Source: Maniola hyperantus
Lineage: Eukaryota; Arthropoda; Insecta; Lepidoptera; Nymphalidae
Length of the DNA: 64,000 nt
Reading direction: 5' to 3'
Assembly: GCF_902806685.2 (NCBI RefSeq)
Contig: NC_048545.1
Coordinates: forward strand, 3,459,852 to 3,523,851
The notes under the pieces are model-generated. The model was not told where the DNA came from, did no database searches, and saw nothing but the letters and a program-made list of their open reading frames with translations. Positions 53,826 to 64,000 of the stretch are shown one piece after another (positions within the stretch are counted from its first letter, which is position 1; each line of letters starts with the position of its first letter). The translations under genes were made by a program, and so were the position numbers.

Positions 53826-53965
53826 CAGGACAATGTGGCTAATTATGTTGTACACAATCTCTAAACTAACTTGATAGGTCTATAAATAGCGCTATCCTTT
53901 TCCGCAGGGTGCATAAAAAAGGAATAGTAATACATTTATACCTGTAATTTTAGTTTAGTTTAAAG
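53826..53965. mobile_element. MITE (TTGTACACAATCTCTAAACT)
   Basis: TGTGGCTAATTATGTTGTACACAATCTCTAAACTAA mirrors TTAGTTTAGTTTAAAGATTTGTG; a better copy lies at 61480-61655. Confidence 0.65.
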
Positions 53966-53969
53966 ATTT

Positions 53970-54445
53970 GTGAATGAACAGAATTTGCCAGAATATAATG
54001 CATAAATCGCATCTCGCACTTCACCGCGGAAGATTTTTTTAATGATGACAACTATTAAACCCTACAGGTTTGCTCATGATCTAAGGTATACACTTGTTAA
54101 TTTAGCTATCCACTAAGTTCGTGAACCTGCAGCGTTTAACGTTTCTCAACTGCCCAAAAGGCATCATTCCGCTGGCATGCACTCCGCTCCCAGAAGTGTT
54201 CTCGTTAAAACCGAAATCGCTCGGAACAGCTCTAACTGAAAATTTTCATAATTTTTTGAGCGCGGGAGCGTACCAATTAGAGAGAGAGAGAGAGAAACGC
54301 TAAGCACTGCTTCGCAGACATCTTTGACTCTCGGCCTTACAATACGATGTAGTCTGAGAATGAAGGATTAACATAACATAACATAACATTAGGGCTATAC
54401 TGGAAAATAGAACGGCAAAATTACGAACCTGTGCTTTTTACCCGA
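53970..54445. other. Unassigned stretch with simple repeats
   Basis: GAGAGAGAGAGAGAGA at about 54280 and (AACAT) repeats at 54370-54395. A 60-codon plus frame at 54121 is unsupported. Confidence 0.4.
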
Positions 54446-54449
54446 TCTA

Positions 54450-54620
54450 GCGCTTGTCAGCAAGCAGGACCTGCTGGCAAGAGATGATGCAGCCTAATAT
54501 GTTGCAAGCTTGTCTGTTTACTCTTGACTTGAAGGTGCTAACCTATATTATAAGTGGAGGAGAAAACTGATGCCGGAAAGGCGTTCCATATTCTAGCGAT
54601 TCGAACTATTGGAAACGAGT
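54450..54620. mobile_element. LINE-like repeat fragment
   Basis: AGCGCTTGTCAGCAAGCAGGACCTGCTGG to GCCGGAAAGGCGTTCCATATTCTAGCGATTCG; same repeat as 21425-21790. Confidence 0.6.
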
Positions 54621-54739
54621 AGGCATTTTATATTATAACGTAAATAAATTATCTATAAAAATAATGTTAGTTAAGTTATAATTTCAATTGAAAATCACGA
54701 TAAAGACGACGGAGATGATGGGCGGCTGGTGCGAGGAAC

Positions 54740-54895
54740 CGAAGGGTTTCGTGCGTGACATTGGCCGTGGCCTAAAGGAAAGAGGCTGCTCTGGGGCCTA
54801 CCTGGTCCAAAGATTGTCCATCGCCATTCAGCGTGGCAATGCTGCCAGCTTAATGGGCAGGGGCGGACTTTTTGACGACGTTGTTACCGAATAAT
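54740..54895 (+). mobile_element. LINE ORF C-terminal fragment
   Basis: The frame ends VQRLSIAIQRGNAASLMGRG and a stop at 54894. Related to the minus-strand fragment at 12318-12440. The ATGs upstream are not thought to be starts. Confidence 0.5.
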
Positions 54896-54899
54896 AATT

Positions 54900-55330
54900 T
54901 ATAATTAGTAGTTTTATGCCTGAATATTTGACTGAATAAATTATTGATTTAAAATGAAAATACTAAAAAATAAAAGATACAAATAAACACAGTACCTTTT
55001 CAGCAGCTGAAAATAACCAGTAACACTTCACAAAAAAATATCCTAAGAACACTAAAAGCGACTAACTGTTCTATCAATCGAAAAATATATCTATTATTTT
55101 ATTTCAGAAAAATCTAGATGGCTTATTTTCTAGATGCAATAGCGAAATTCTAGATGGTCTCCCATCCTATTTGATATATAACAGCTTTAATAGGAAGAAT
55201 GTTTAATTAGGAAAACTTCGCATTTTGTTTCTATTGGTGTGGTTCTATTGAAGGAGGGGTTGCAAAGCATGACTAGCAGAAGTTAGTCAATACTGATAAA
55301 TATTATAAAGAGGTAAAGTATGTAAGTTTG
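54900..55330. other. AT-rich spacer
   Basis: Contains TCTAGATGG/ATTCTAGATG repeats near 55117-55155; no exon. Confidence 0.35.
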
Positions 55331-55645
55331 GATCATCATGATCAACCCTTAGCCGGCTCACTATAGAGCACGGGTCTCCTCTCAGTATGAGAAGGGTTCG
55401 GCCATAGTCTACCACGCTGGCCAATTGCGGATTGGCAGACTTCACACACGTTTGAGAACATTATGGAGATATGAATCATATACAGATTTTCGCATGTTTT
55501 CCTTCACCGTCAAAGCGAGTGATATTTGATTTCTTAAAACGCACATAACTCCGAAAAGTTAGAGGTGCGTGCCTGGGACCCCTTGCCACCTGGGCCTCCC
55601 GAATAGGGGGACGTCGTAACCAATATTCTATCATGGCAAGTTTGG
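55331..55645 (-). mobile_element. tRNA-derived SINE (3370 family)
   Basis: GATCATCATGATCAACCC to AGAGGTGCGTGCCTGGGACCCC and a decayed tRNA head. Confidence 0.75.
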
Positions 55646-55734
55646 ATGTAGGGGGGTAATCTCCAGAACTATCCCGTTTCCATTCTGAAATTTTTTCACT
55701 GATAGATAGCTCGATTATCCCCGAGTGCTATATC

Positions 55735-55862
55735 TGAATATATAAAAGGAAAAGGTGACTGACTGACTAGAAAGGATATTTGAAAATTCAACCCCTAAGG
55801 GGGTGAAATAGGTGATTGAAAATTGTGTAGTCCACGCGGACAAAGTCGCGAGCATAAGCTAG
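55735..55862 (+). mobile_element. Lep1-type element with internal deletion
   Basis: TATATAAAAGGAAAAGGTGACTGACTGACTAG jumps directly to GAAAGGATATTTGAAAATTC and ends GTCGCGAGCATAAGCTAGT. Confidence 0.75.
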
Positions 55863-55864
55863 TA

Positions 55865-57060
55865 GGTTATAAATTGGCGAACGAAGTCGGACAAAGCTAG
55901 TTTTAAATAAAAAAATATTATGATATAGGAAAGGTTTGTAATGAAAGTCGTAATCTGACATCAGCGCAATATAATCATTTCTTTGTACCTATACAGAGAG
56001 AACAGTTCTCACTACCAGTACTTAACTCACTACACAGCGTATACAATCTCGTAGTTAATACTTTCCCTAAAATAATATCGAATATCTTATCACAATAAAA
56101 AATAATACTTCAAGAATAATACTTTAAAGGTTAACTTAATATAATCGTATACATTTTATTGGTAAAAACTGGTACACCCATATTATGGTTAACATTGTGC
56201 GGTATCATATTATATCAATATAAAACTATTGTTTCCAAAAATAAATCTTTGTGTAAGTACAGCCAGGGCTATAACATAGAATCTTTCATAAAATATGGTA
56301 TTTAAGTACTGACTAAAGCAATATAAAAAAAATCTTAAAAAGTTTCATAAAAATAAAGATCTCACTAAAAAACAAAATCTTACACTCTACAACGTATACA
56401 TTGAGTATTATAATTAAGTAAATTGTTCAATAAATGCAGTTTCCTATCCTTAACAAGTCGTTACATTAGCTCCCTAACATCGTATACATTACATGACTTT
56501 ATTGTAATGCTAGATCTCCACGTTCATACATGTGCGAAGTTTTTAAGAAATGAATCGAGCAAGTGTGGACCACTTTTCCAACTAACTACTATTACAATTT
56601 CGCAGAAAATCTTATGGTCCTCTTTTACAACCGCTAAATAAACATCGTCTGACGAATAAAAATGTTTTGACAGTTTTTGTATTGGAAATCTGACAAAATG
56701 ACTCCTCGGATAAAGTTTATATTACGGCAGTTGTGAACCAGATATTTAATGTAATAAAACTATGAAACTTTGATACAGAATAAACAGAAGCTTAAGCGCA
56801 TTAAAAAACTTCACTATATTGACTTAAAGCTTATAGTCTTGTTTTTAATATTAAATATTGCTCGATCGAAGTTAAAAACGTCGCGTATGTGCGTAAGTGA
56901 AGATCCAGCTTAACATCTCTTTTAGCAACTCTACAACAAAACGTCAGCATTCCCGTGATTCGAACCAAAACCAACCAATCAGAGCCGAAACTCCTTTTCA
57001 ACAACCATTTTTATATACAAATCGCGAATAAAATTGTAAAAAATATGTAAAAGTAATATA
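55865..57060. other. AT-rich stretch
   Basis: No repeat or splice-framed exon recognised. Confidence 0.4.
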
Positions 57061-58795
57061 TAAAAATACTTATTATCATAAGAGAACTATCACTTTGTAC
57101 ATCGAACTACATCTAGGACCGTCGCGCGGAAGATCTAGACTGAGACGCAGGCAAGAGTAAAAACTACCAATTACGTCATCACATACAAAAAATACTCTTT
57201 CTATAAATGCATTGTTACGAGTATAAAGTCTGTAAAAAAATACTGGTCTTAAATTATTTGTCACTGTTACTATTATATTATTACTTATTATGAAAAATGA
57301 GATTTTTAAATAACTACGGGGTTTAGGTTGTGGGAGTTCATCTACCCCTATGTTACGAAGCTTTGCAATCAATGCAATAATTTATATCGTTCTGGGCGAC
57401 TATGTTGCACTATTGACTACAGCCACGGTAAACAATGGTCCGTAAAAATTCTGGAGTGAAAATATATATGTACATGTGCTTTAAATATAGATTATTGTGC
57501 GCGTGGAACGCGGTATCCCGAAAACTTCCCGTCAACAAATCAACATTAGTGCGCGAAATTCAGCTTAAGCCCCTAACCATATTGTCTCAGCTGACGAGAA
57601 AGGGCCAACTAAAAAGACGGAGTAGAGTAGAGTCTTTTTGGTAACTACCTAAACTCAGCTATATGAACTTTGACATGCCGTTGAAACCAATACTCACCTG
57701 TAACTGACCAGTATTTACCGCTATCGGGCGAAATACGCCAGAAGGACTAATATACGAATAAATTGGTCTCCAGTGCATTAGCCCAATACGCTGAATCATT
57801 CTGAGCTAAGCTCTGCAGCCAGAAATCAGAATGCCATAAAATTAGCCAATAATATTGATTGCGATTAAAGCAATGCACCAATCACAATTAGTTTCATAAC
57901 ACAGGGGCTGAAAGTACTTGCCTATAATATCAGCCTTTTAAGTTATTTTTGCCAACGGTCTCGCTATACGCTAAATATTTCGTATACGCTAAATATTTCG
58001 TATACTTAACACAGACCATGTACGTAAAACTAGTGTACTTGTATAACGTAGATGTGTTATATATAATCTCTTTGGAGAATAATAATACATTTCAACATAC
58101 AAACGTTTGCGTAAATCCCATCAAAGCATCGATTTTGGAAAGCCGCCGGTGGAAAGGCACGTAAACATTAATATATTCATACCGTTCGAACAATATTTTA
58201 ATTTTTTTTATCAAGCCACCTTAAAATTTTACACATCAGTTTTCCGCTATAAATTCTCCTTATCGAATGAAATACTTTCATTGAGATCATATCCTGTGCC
58301 ATCACAAAAATTTCACCGGCGGTTTAAGTATTTTTTAGAAATTGCCGACTGTGAAAGCTCTTTAATATTTTGTTTATGTTGTTGTTTTATTTCTAGGTGT
58401 AAAATAAATTATAATTCCTTCATTAACTATGATAGGTACTCCAGTTTCTGTGACAGCATCTGCATTCCAATTTTACCTGCATTACACTACACCATTCTCA
58501 ACTTTAACAGCTTTGTCAACATTTAAATTTTCAACATTATCAACATGTAAATATTAATTGTTTTGGTTTGAGATGCCTCCATATTTGCTCTAATGTTTTC
58601 TAAATTAAAATTAGCCTAAAATTCTCATAGGTATTTGTCAAATTCCTACACATAATCCATATTTCACAATTAGTAGGCATATCAATCACACCTCGACATC
58701 AACTCAACACAGTTGGCAATTTCCAAAAATCAGATAATACATAAAGAATTGACACATTTTCTTTTCGGCTTTTATGAGATTTTCTTTTCAATACT
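57060..58795. other. Unassigned stretch with unsupported frames
   Basis: Frames at 57076-57372 (minus), 57435-57644 (plus) and 58107-58526 (plus, 139 codons) have AT-driven composition and no recognisable domain. TATACGCTAAATATTTCG is duplicated in tandem at about 57964-57999. Confidence 0.35.
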
Positions 58796-59085
58796 TTAAA
58801 ACATCGGTCTTAGAGGTGTTGCCCGTACGCCGCAAGTGTGCGCACTGTTCATTTGTACCACTCGTAATCCAAAAGTGTGTACAGCAGCTCTACATCGAGG
58901 ATTTCTGGAGCACCGCCACCAAACCTTACCGCTCGCAGCTCGCCCGTTGAAACAAAATCTATGTGCACCCACTTCGATAGCCGGCTTGCCCCGTTTACTG
59001 AGGCAGTATCGAAACTGACCCGGGAAGCAAGGGAATGGAAAAGGCAGACCCAAGGTAGGAGGCACCTCCGCTGCTACAACTGTGC
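58796..59085 (-). CDS. mod(mdg4): F13: FLYWCH-type exon with H-x-C ending
   Basis: Two acceptors six bases apart both fit the shared phase: CAGTTTTCAGTTTCAG (AG at 59086-59087, used here) and CAGTTTTCAG just before it. The 95 codons start with a Pro/Phe-rich stretch (EVPPTLGLPFPFPCFPG), then FRYCLSKRGKPAIEVGAHRF, C58 (VWWRCSRNPRC), C64 and H82-T-C84, ending RATPLRPMF at TAA. The final ligand is Cys, not His. The longer N-terminal lead is unlike the other exons and may include intron-derived sequence; an AG at GGGTCAG further in would be out of phase. Confidence 0.78.
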
Positions 59086-59089
59086 CTGA

Positions 59090-59580
59090 AACTGAAAACT
59101 GCATCGTCAGTAATTGTTGTACAGATATAACCTGACAAAAACATAACATATTGTTGCAATAAGGGCTAATACATAATAATGTACTTGTAAATGTAGCGGT
59201 AAATTCTTTTGACGATTCAAAAGCACTTGTAATAGTTAATTTGAATTTGAAAATCTTTCTATTCTATTCTATTTTTAGTATTGTAGGTAATGTACCTTTA
59301 ATAACATAAATTAAAAAATAAATAAACAAATGGAAAAAATATAATTTTATTGCAACAAGAATTTTGAAAATATTATTATCAAGAACGACTAGATTAGATC
59401 CGTCACATTTAGATAGGAATTTTTAAAAATCCAAATTTATTTAAACATAAATTTTGAACATATAAAGACTTACAAAATATAAATCTGAAAATAGCTTAAT
59501 GATAGAAAAGAAAAGGCGTAATTCAAGACATGTCAATACTCTACATAAATGCTTATTACTGCTCTCTTAACTCAAAATAG
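59090..59580. other. AT-rich spacer with LINE-tail piece
   Basis: TTGACGATTCAAAAGCACTTGTAATAG near 59210 is a LINE 3' tail fragment. No exon. Confidence 0.4.
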
Positions 59581-59586
59581 GATTAA

Positions 59587-59716
59587 CCGCCGTACTCAGA
59601 GTCGTTAATCGTTACTTAAGTTTAGTTAATACGAGACAGACGATTCACATAAATCTGTCTCGTTTTAACTCAATCTAAAGTAACGATTAGCGACTCTGAG
59701 TACCGCAGTTAAAAAT
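59587..59716. mobile_element. MITE (ACTCAGAGTCG termini)
   Basis: CCGCCGTACTCAGAGTCG ... CGACTCTGAGTACCGC; copy of 30830-30970. Confidence 0.85.
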
Positions 59717-59954
59717 TAATTTAAACAATATTTACGTAATTTATAAAATCTTTTAAGACAAATATGTAAATATAATTATTTATATACTTTATTACAGTTT
59801 ATAATGCGTTTATAGTATAAGATTTTCACTTCGCATATCCCTTTTTTTGAATATATAAAAAAGTGATGAAAAGGACATATTTTTATGCCCCACGGTAGGT
59901 GCATGGTCAATTGCTTCTTTCATTTCATGGAGAGTGCATAAAATTAACTTAATA

Positions 59955-60075
59955 ATTTTTTTTTTATTCAGATACAAGTTAGCCCTTGACTGCAATCTCA
60001 CCTGGTGGTAAGTGATGATGCAGTCTAAGATGATAGCGGGCTAACCTGGAAGGCCTGGCAGGCTGGAAGGCTGGT
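59955..60075 (-). mobile_element. SINE 3' fragment (16631 family)
   Basis: Poly-T, TTCAGATACAAGTTAGCCCTTGACTGCAATCTCACCTGG, then GATAGCGGGCTAACCTGGAAGG. Confidence 0.75.
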
Positions 60076-60144
60076 TATAGGCCACAAAACTTTTTGATTA
60101 AGGGAAAACTATTTAAGCCATGATGCGTTTTTCTCTCTATTAAG

Positions 60145-60150
60145 TTTATT
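60145..60150 (-). terminator. Polyadenylation signal for F14
   Basis: Minus-strand AATAAA about 16 bases past the F14 stop. Confidence 0.45.
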
Positions 60151-60165
60151 GTCATTATATCAAAC

Positions 60166-60467
60166 TTAAGCAAAGGCGTCAATGGTAAAATCACCATTTA
60201 TAAATTTGGTTCTACCGTTCAGGTAACATTTTCTTCTTTTTTCTCTCCCTCTCGTGGGTTTTCTGTAGTTTTTTCTATCGTGACACGAATGTAAATGTTC
60301 TACAGCTATAACGTGGTTGAACAGTGTTATCGCATAGGATTTGCAGCCCCGGTCTGATTGTATGCACCTCCATGTCGCTCGGCCGTAGACGATTTTACCA
60401 CACCGACGGAACCTGTCACCGCCGATTACGAGGATAGGGTTGCCGAATCGGGATTGACCCCAATGAA
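60166..60467 (-). CDS. mod(mdg4): F14: FLYWCH-type exon with H-x-C ending
   Basis: The acceptor ATCATGTGTTCTCATTACAG has its AG at 60468-60469. Two bases and 99 codons lead to TAA. The domain: HWGQSRFGNPILVIGGDRFR, C34 (TWRCIQSDRGC), C41, then VIAVEHLHSC with H59 and C61 in the ligand positions (H57 and H62 are nearby alternatives). The tail is very basic (NYRKPTRGREKRRKC), resembling a nuclear-localisation or nucleic-acid-binding stretch. It is the rightmost exon, and so would be the most 5' one if the gene's common exons lie past the window. ATGs further upstream in the frame are intronic. Confidence 0.83.
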
Positions 60468-60554
60468 CTGTAATGAGAACACATGATACCGTTCTATTTG
60501 CATACACAATACGCCCAGTCATAAAGAACATAAACGAAAGGATGTGTAACTGAT

Positions 60555-60916
60555 TAAAAAAAAACCGGCCAAGTGCGAGTCAGGCTCGCGCAATGAGGGT
60601 TCCGTACTACAGTCGTATTTTTTCGACATTTTGCACGATAATTCAAAAACTATGATGCATAAAAATAAATAAAAATCTGTTTTAGAATGTACAGGTGAAG
60701 ACCTTTCATAGGATACCCCACTTGATATAGTCACTCACTTCGAAAGTTGAGAATACTAATTATTAGTTCATGACCACAATTTAATTTTTTTTGTGTGATC
60801 TAACCCTAAATTCACGGTTTTCAGATTTTTCCCCAAATGTCAGCTATAAGATCTACCTACCTGCCAAATTTCATGATTCTAGGTCAACGGGAAGTACCCT
60901 GTAGGATTCTTGACAG

Positions 60917-60947
<31 letters not shown>

Positions 60948-61005
60948 ACAAAGTGATCCTATAAGGGTTCCGTTTTTCCTTTTGAGGAACGGAACCCTAA
61001 AAATC
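60555..61005 (+). mobile_element. Dispersed repeat CGGCCAAGTGCGAGTC ... GGAACGGAACCC
   Basis: AAACCGGCCAAGTGCGAGTCAGGCTCGCGC, GAGGGTTCCGTACTAC, a GACAGACAGACAGACAGACA run, then AAGGGTTCCGTTTTTCC and GGAACGGAACCC. A non-coding lepidopteran repeat; an inverted fragment follows at 61020-61110. Confidence 0.75.
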
Positions 61006-61109
61006 TGAAAGAATAGTTTGTTAATAGGGTTCCGTACCTCAAAAGGAAAAAGGAACCCTTATAAGATGACTTCATTGTCTATCTGTCAGTCTGTGTCGCA
61101 CTTTATCGG

Positions 61110-61475
61110 TTTTTTTATTTTTCTTATTTATGGTTTATGCAATGAGCTTCTTTTCTCAATAAATGGCAATAACTTATAAACTACCGGGGTTATTGATTTG
61201 AAATAAACACAAAAATAATCGTAAATAACATGTAATGTACACGAAACAAAAAAATGGACATAAGAAATCATTTTTAATTAGAAAAATCTTTAAAAAACAA
61301 ACCAATCTTTTATTTTTTTTCAAATTAACCTAAAATTTTGAGCCTTGTTTCGTGTCCATTCGTCTGTGCACTTTATGACTGCGCACGTTGTATTGTATGT
61401 TCAACCCTAGCTGTCTGAGACCAACACCAAGAACTCTAGAAAAGTCTATACAAAAGTAAAAATGCATTTAGAAAT
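61110..61475. other. AT-rich spacer
   Basis: No exon or clear repeat. Confidence 0.35.
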
Positions 61476-61479
61476 CCTA

Positions 61480-61655
61480 GAGATACATTGTGGCTAATTC
61501 CGTTGTACACAATCTCTTAATCTAAACTAAAATGGCACGACTAAACCTATTGCTATCTCTTTCATACATTTTGTCTGCGTAAAAGGATAGCACTAGATTT
61601 AGACCTGTTAATTTAGTTTAGTTTAGAGATTGTGTACAAGAGAATCGGCCCCATA
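61480..61655. mobile_element. MITE (GTTGTACACAATCTC termini)
   Basis: TGTGGCTAATTCCGTTGTACACAATCTCTTAATCTAAAC mirrors GTTTAGTTTAGAGATTGTGTACAAGAGAATCGGCCCCA. Confidence 0.8.
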
Positions 61656-61659
61656 GATT

Positions 61660-62555
61660 AGTAAGAAGTACCTACCTAATGAAGTTCATCTAATAAAAGT
61701 GTAGATGCTGCAATTTACGAGAAGTATTTTATTAATGTTTTACTTACACACGGTGAAAATTAAATAAGTAGATTGAATTTCAAAACAGAAACCTAAATGG
61801 CAGATACTCTGTTAAAAATAGAAAGATTTTGCACAGAAAAAATAGACTTCAATTTCTTTGATTACTAACATTAGGTATATGTATGTGAATTGACAATCAT
61901 AAAAAATACAAATTAAAAACAAAATTTTGTAAAAATACTTACTTTAATTTTCATAACACCAAAATATGAGCTCAGGCTTAAATAATTCATATTTTTATTA
62001 TTAATGTACTAAATTTCATTAATTATTGTATTTAATACCGACGTACCTACTTAATTTGATTTTTTTTAACAATAAAAATTACAATGATCGTTAAAACGTG
62101 AGGGGTTTATTAGTAGAGCGCACTAAGCAAACGTAGTTTGGCTCTCATTTGAATACGATCCAATCAAATTTAATAAAATGTAGATACCTTTTAGTAATTT
62201 GTCTGTTTCTAGAATTCAAATACAAATCTTAACAGTAAAACTAGTAATTTGTACGGAAATCTGGCAAACCGCAGGCATTAGTTTACAGAACCTGTCTACA
62301 AAATTACATCGAGTTTAATGGGATATAATTCATATCATATTAAAAAAATATAATTTTAAATTGATTAATAATTTTAAATTTATTAAAAAATGCCAAATAA
62401 GAACCAACCCACGTTCGTATTTTAATGTTTAGTTCTTACAACAATCAATAATTAAGAAGGATATACGTATTAAATATTATTGTCAAATATTTTTATTAAA
62501 TCCTAGTAAAGTACCCGACAGTTAATATTACGCATCAAGATTTAGAAAGAGATAT
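61660..62555. other. AT-rich stretch
   Basis: No exon or clear repeat. Confidence 0.4.
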
Positions 62556-62559
62556 AACT

Positions 62560-62660
62560 AGCAGCTTCGCCTTCGTAGAGCGTCATCTCTGTCACTGATA
62601 CCTATGAGATGTTTTGTCGTTGACTTGTCAGTTTCAACGACATAGAGGTCGCTCTTTTTT
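62560..62660. mobile_element. Fragment of the 4946-type MITE
   Basis: TCGTAGAGCGTCATCTCTGTCACTGATACCTATGAGATG; the ends are missing. Confidence 0.6.
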
Positions 62661-62662
62661 CT

Positions 62663-62935
62663 GCGATCTCACCTGATGGCAAGGGATGATGCAGTCTAAG
62701 ATGGAAGCGGGTTAACTTGGAAGGGGTATTGCAGTTGCATTATACCCATCCCTACCCCGGATCGGTTCCTACACGACATCGTAATGGAACACTAATCACA
62801 CGGCTTTGTCGGTTGGGTGGTAACTGGCGACACGGCTTTGTCGGTTGGGTGGTAACTAGCTACGGCCAAAACCTACCACCAGACTATGCTAGAGACAATT
62901 TAGAAAATATAAATACCCAATTTGATCTGGCGCAG
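62663..62935. mobile_element. Rearranged SINE copy (16631 family)
   Basis: The inverted 3' part (TGCGATCTCACCTGATGGCAAG, GCGGGTTAACTTGGAAGGGG) is followed by scrambled body parts. ACACGGCTTTGTCGGTTGGGTGGTAACT is duplicated. The frame starting 62717 is not a gene. Confidence 0.6.
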
Positions 62936-63245
62936 TGATAAGCACTGTGGTCTTATTAGTGGGAGGTCCCAGGTTCGATTCCTGGCAGGGGTTTGGAATT
63001 TTATAATTTCTAAATTTCTGGTCTGGTCTGGTGGGAGGCTTCGGCCGTGGTTAATTACCGCCCTACCGGCAAAGCCGTGCCGCCAAGCGATTTAGCGTTC
63101 CGGTACGATGCCGTGTAGAATCCAATGGGGCATGGGTTTAATAAAAACCGCCATACCCCTTCCAGGTTAGCCCACTTCAATCTTAGACTGCATCATCAGT
63201 TAGCACCAGGTGAGGTCAAGGGCTAACTTGTATCTGAATAAAAAA
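62925..63245 (+). mobile_element. SINE (16631 family), full length
   Basis: CTGGCGCAGTGATAAGCACTG (A box), GGTTCGATTCC (B box), body and 3' end GGGCTAACTTGTATCTGAATAAAAAAA. Confidence 0.82.
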
Positions 63246-63387
63246 ATTAAAAAAACTCCCACTTATAACCACAGCGCTCACCAGCGCCGAGAGGTCGTCA
63301 CTCTACGAAACCGAAATTGCGGATTATCTCTTTCTATAACTCGCTGTACATATTTACTGCTAGATACTGTAAAGTAAGACAATCTAA

Positions 63388-63604
63388 ATAATATAAAAGC
63401 AAAAGGTGATTGACTGACTGACTGATCTATCAACGCACAGCTCAAACTACTCGACGGATCGGGCTGAAATTTGGCATGCAGATAGCTATTACGACGTAGG
63501 CATCCACTAAGAAAGGATTTTTGACAATTCAACCCCTTAGAGGGTGAAATAGAAGTTTGAAACTTGTGTAGTCCACTCGAACGAAGTCGCGAGCATAAGC
63601 TAGT
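63388..63604 (+). mobile_element. Lep1-type Helitron-like element
   Basis: TAATATAAAAGCAAAAGGTGATTGACTGACTGACTG to GAACGAAGTCGCGAGCATAAGCTAGTTGG. Confidence 0.8.
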
Positions 63605-64000
63605 TGGTCAAAATGATAAAAAAGAGATAACTAAAAATGATACGTCCAGTAACAATTGAAACAAACCTAAAAATTACCTTATTCTCTAACAAATACTTTA
63701 AAACAGAGATTCTTAGTTAAATACTTTGCGTAATATTTGGTTCTATATTTAACTACATATAAGGCAAGTAACTAGTAGATTATCTCTAGTTATTATAACA
63801 CTTTAGTAATTTTCAATTCTTAAACTTTCTTACTAGGTAGAGATTCTATAAATAAAATTGAGATCAATGTGGAATGAACGAATTTTTAACAATGTTACAG
63901 TTTGTACAATACGTTTAAGGCACTCGTCCCATCGCCGACGAGGAAGCGACTAGTTATTGACTATTTTTTCGCTCAAGAAATGTACAATCAATGTACTATG
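63605..64000. other. Unassigned stretch to window end
   Basis: AT-rich, with a slightly GC-rich patch at 63915-63955; no exon in the shared phase found. Confidence 0.35.

Noticed and set aside
57076..57372. Minus-strand frame whose start (GVDELPQPKPRSYLK) has a phase-compatible TAG acceptor.
   Set aside because: Only about 15 codons look coding; the rest is AT-driven and the acceptor lacks a pyrimidine tract.
58107..58526. 139-codon plus-strand frame.
   Set aside because: One of the longest frames in the window, but AT-biased composition (Phe, Tyr, Ile, Ser), no domain, no ATG context or splice support. A homology search would be decisive.

Overview
The window looks like a piece of a lepidopteran (moth or butterfly) nuclear genome. 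It is AT-rich and packed with repeats I recognise from Lepidoptera: tRNA-headed SINEs, Lep1-type Helitron-like elements ending in CTAGT, RTE, Jockey and other LINE tails, and many short foldback (MITE-like) elements. It contains no bacterial-type operons, and no complete gene starts and ends inside it. Species assignment is inference.

The coding content is an array of at least 14 separate FLYWCH zinc-finger exons, all on the minus strand. They are called F1 to F14 from left to right. None has its own start codon or promoter. Each has a 3' splice acceptor, then exactly two bases that complete a split codon, then an open frame through one FLYWCH domain to a stop. This uniform phase means all of them can be joined to one common upstream donor. 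Many alternative terminal FLYWCH exons served by shared 5' exons is the hallmark of mod(mdg4), the BTB-domain chromatin/insulator locus known for cis- and trans-splicing in insects. The window would then be part of its alternative 3'-exon array. The common BTB exons are not visible here; for minus-strand cis-splicing they should lie beyond position 64000.

Layout: F1 to F7 lie in 1.8-16.3 kb, together with a decayed FLYWCH exon (about 8.86-8.93 kb), a piggyBac-like cysteine-rich terminal ORF (11.4-11.8 kb) and a very short non-FLYWCH exon candidate N1 (13.6 kb). From 16.3 to 42 kb the window is mostly transposon-derived. Exceptions are F8 (28 kb), a second non-FLYWCH exon candidate N2 (33.7-33.9 kb) and an orphan plus-strand reading frame (36.3-36.6 kb). 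F9 to F11 lie at 42-47 kb and F12 to F14 at 53-60 kb. F10 is followed in the same frame, after one TGA, by 60 more coding-like codons, suggesting stop-codon readthrough. F11, F13 and F14 replace the usual final histidine with cysteine (HxC).

If the assignment is right, the array works combinatorially: one shared N-terminal part is joined to one of many C-terminal zinc fingers, giving a family of chromatin proteins with different targets or partners. The rest of the DNA is intron or intergenic sequence colonised by repeats. Repeat boundaries below are approximate and family names are from memory, not from a database search.
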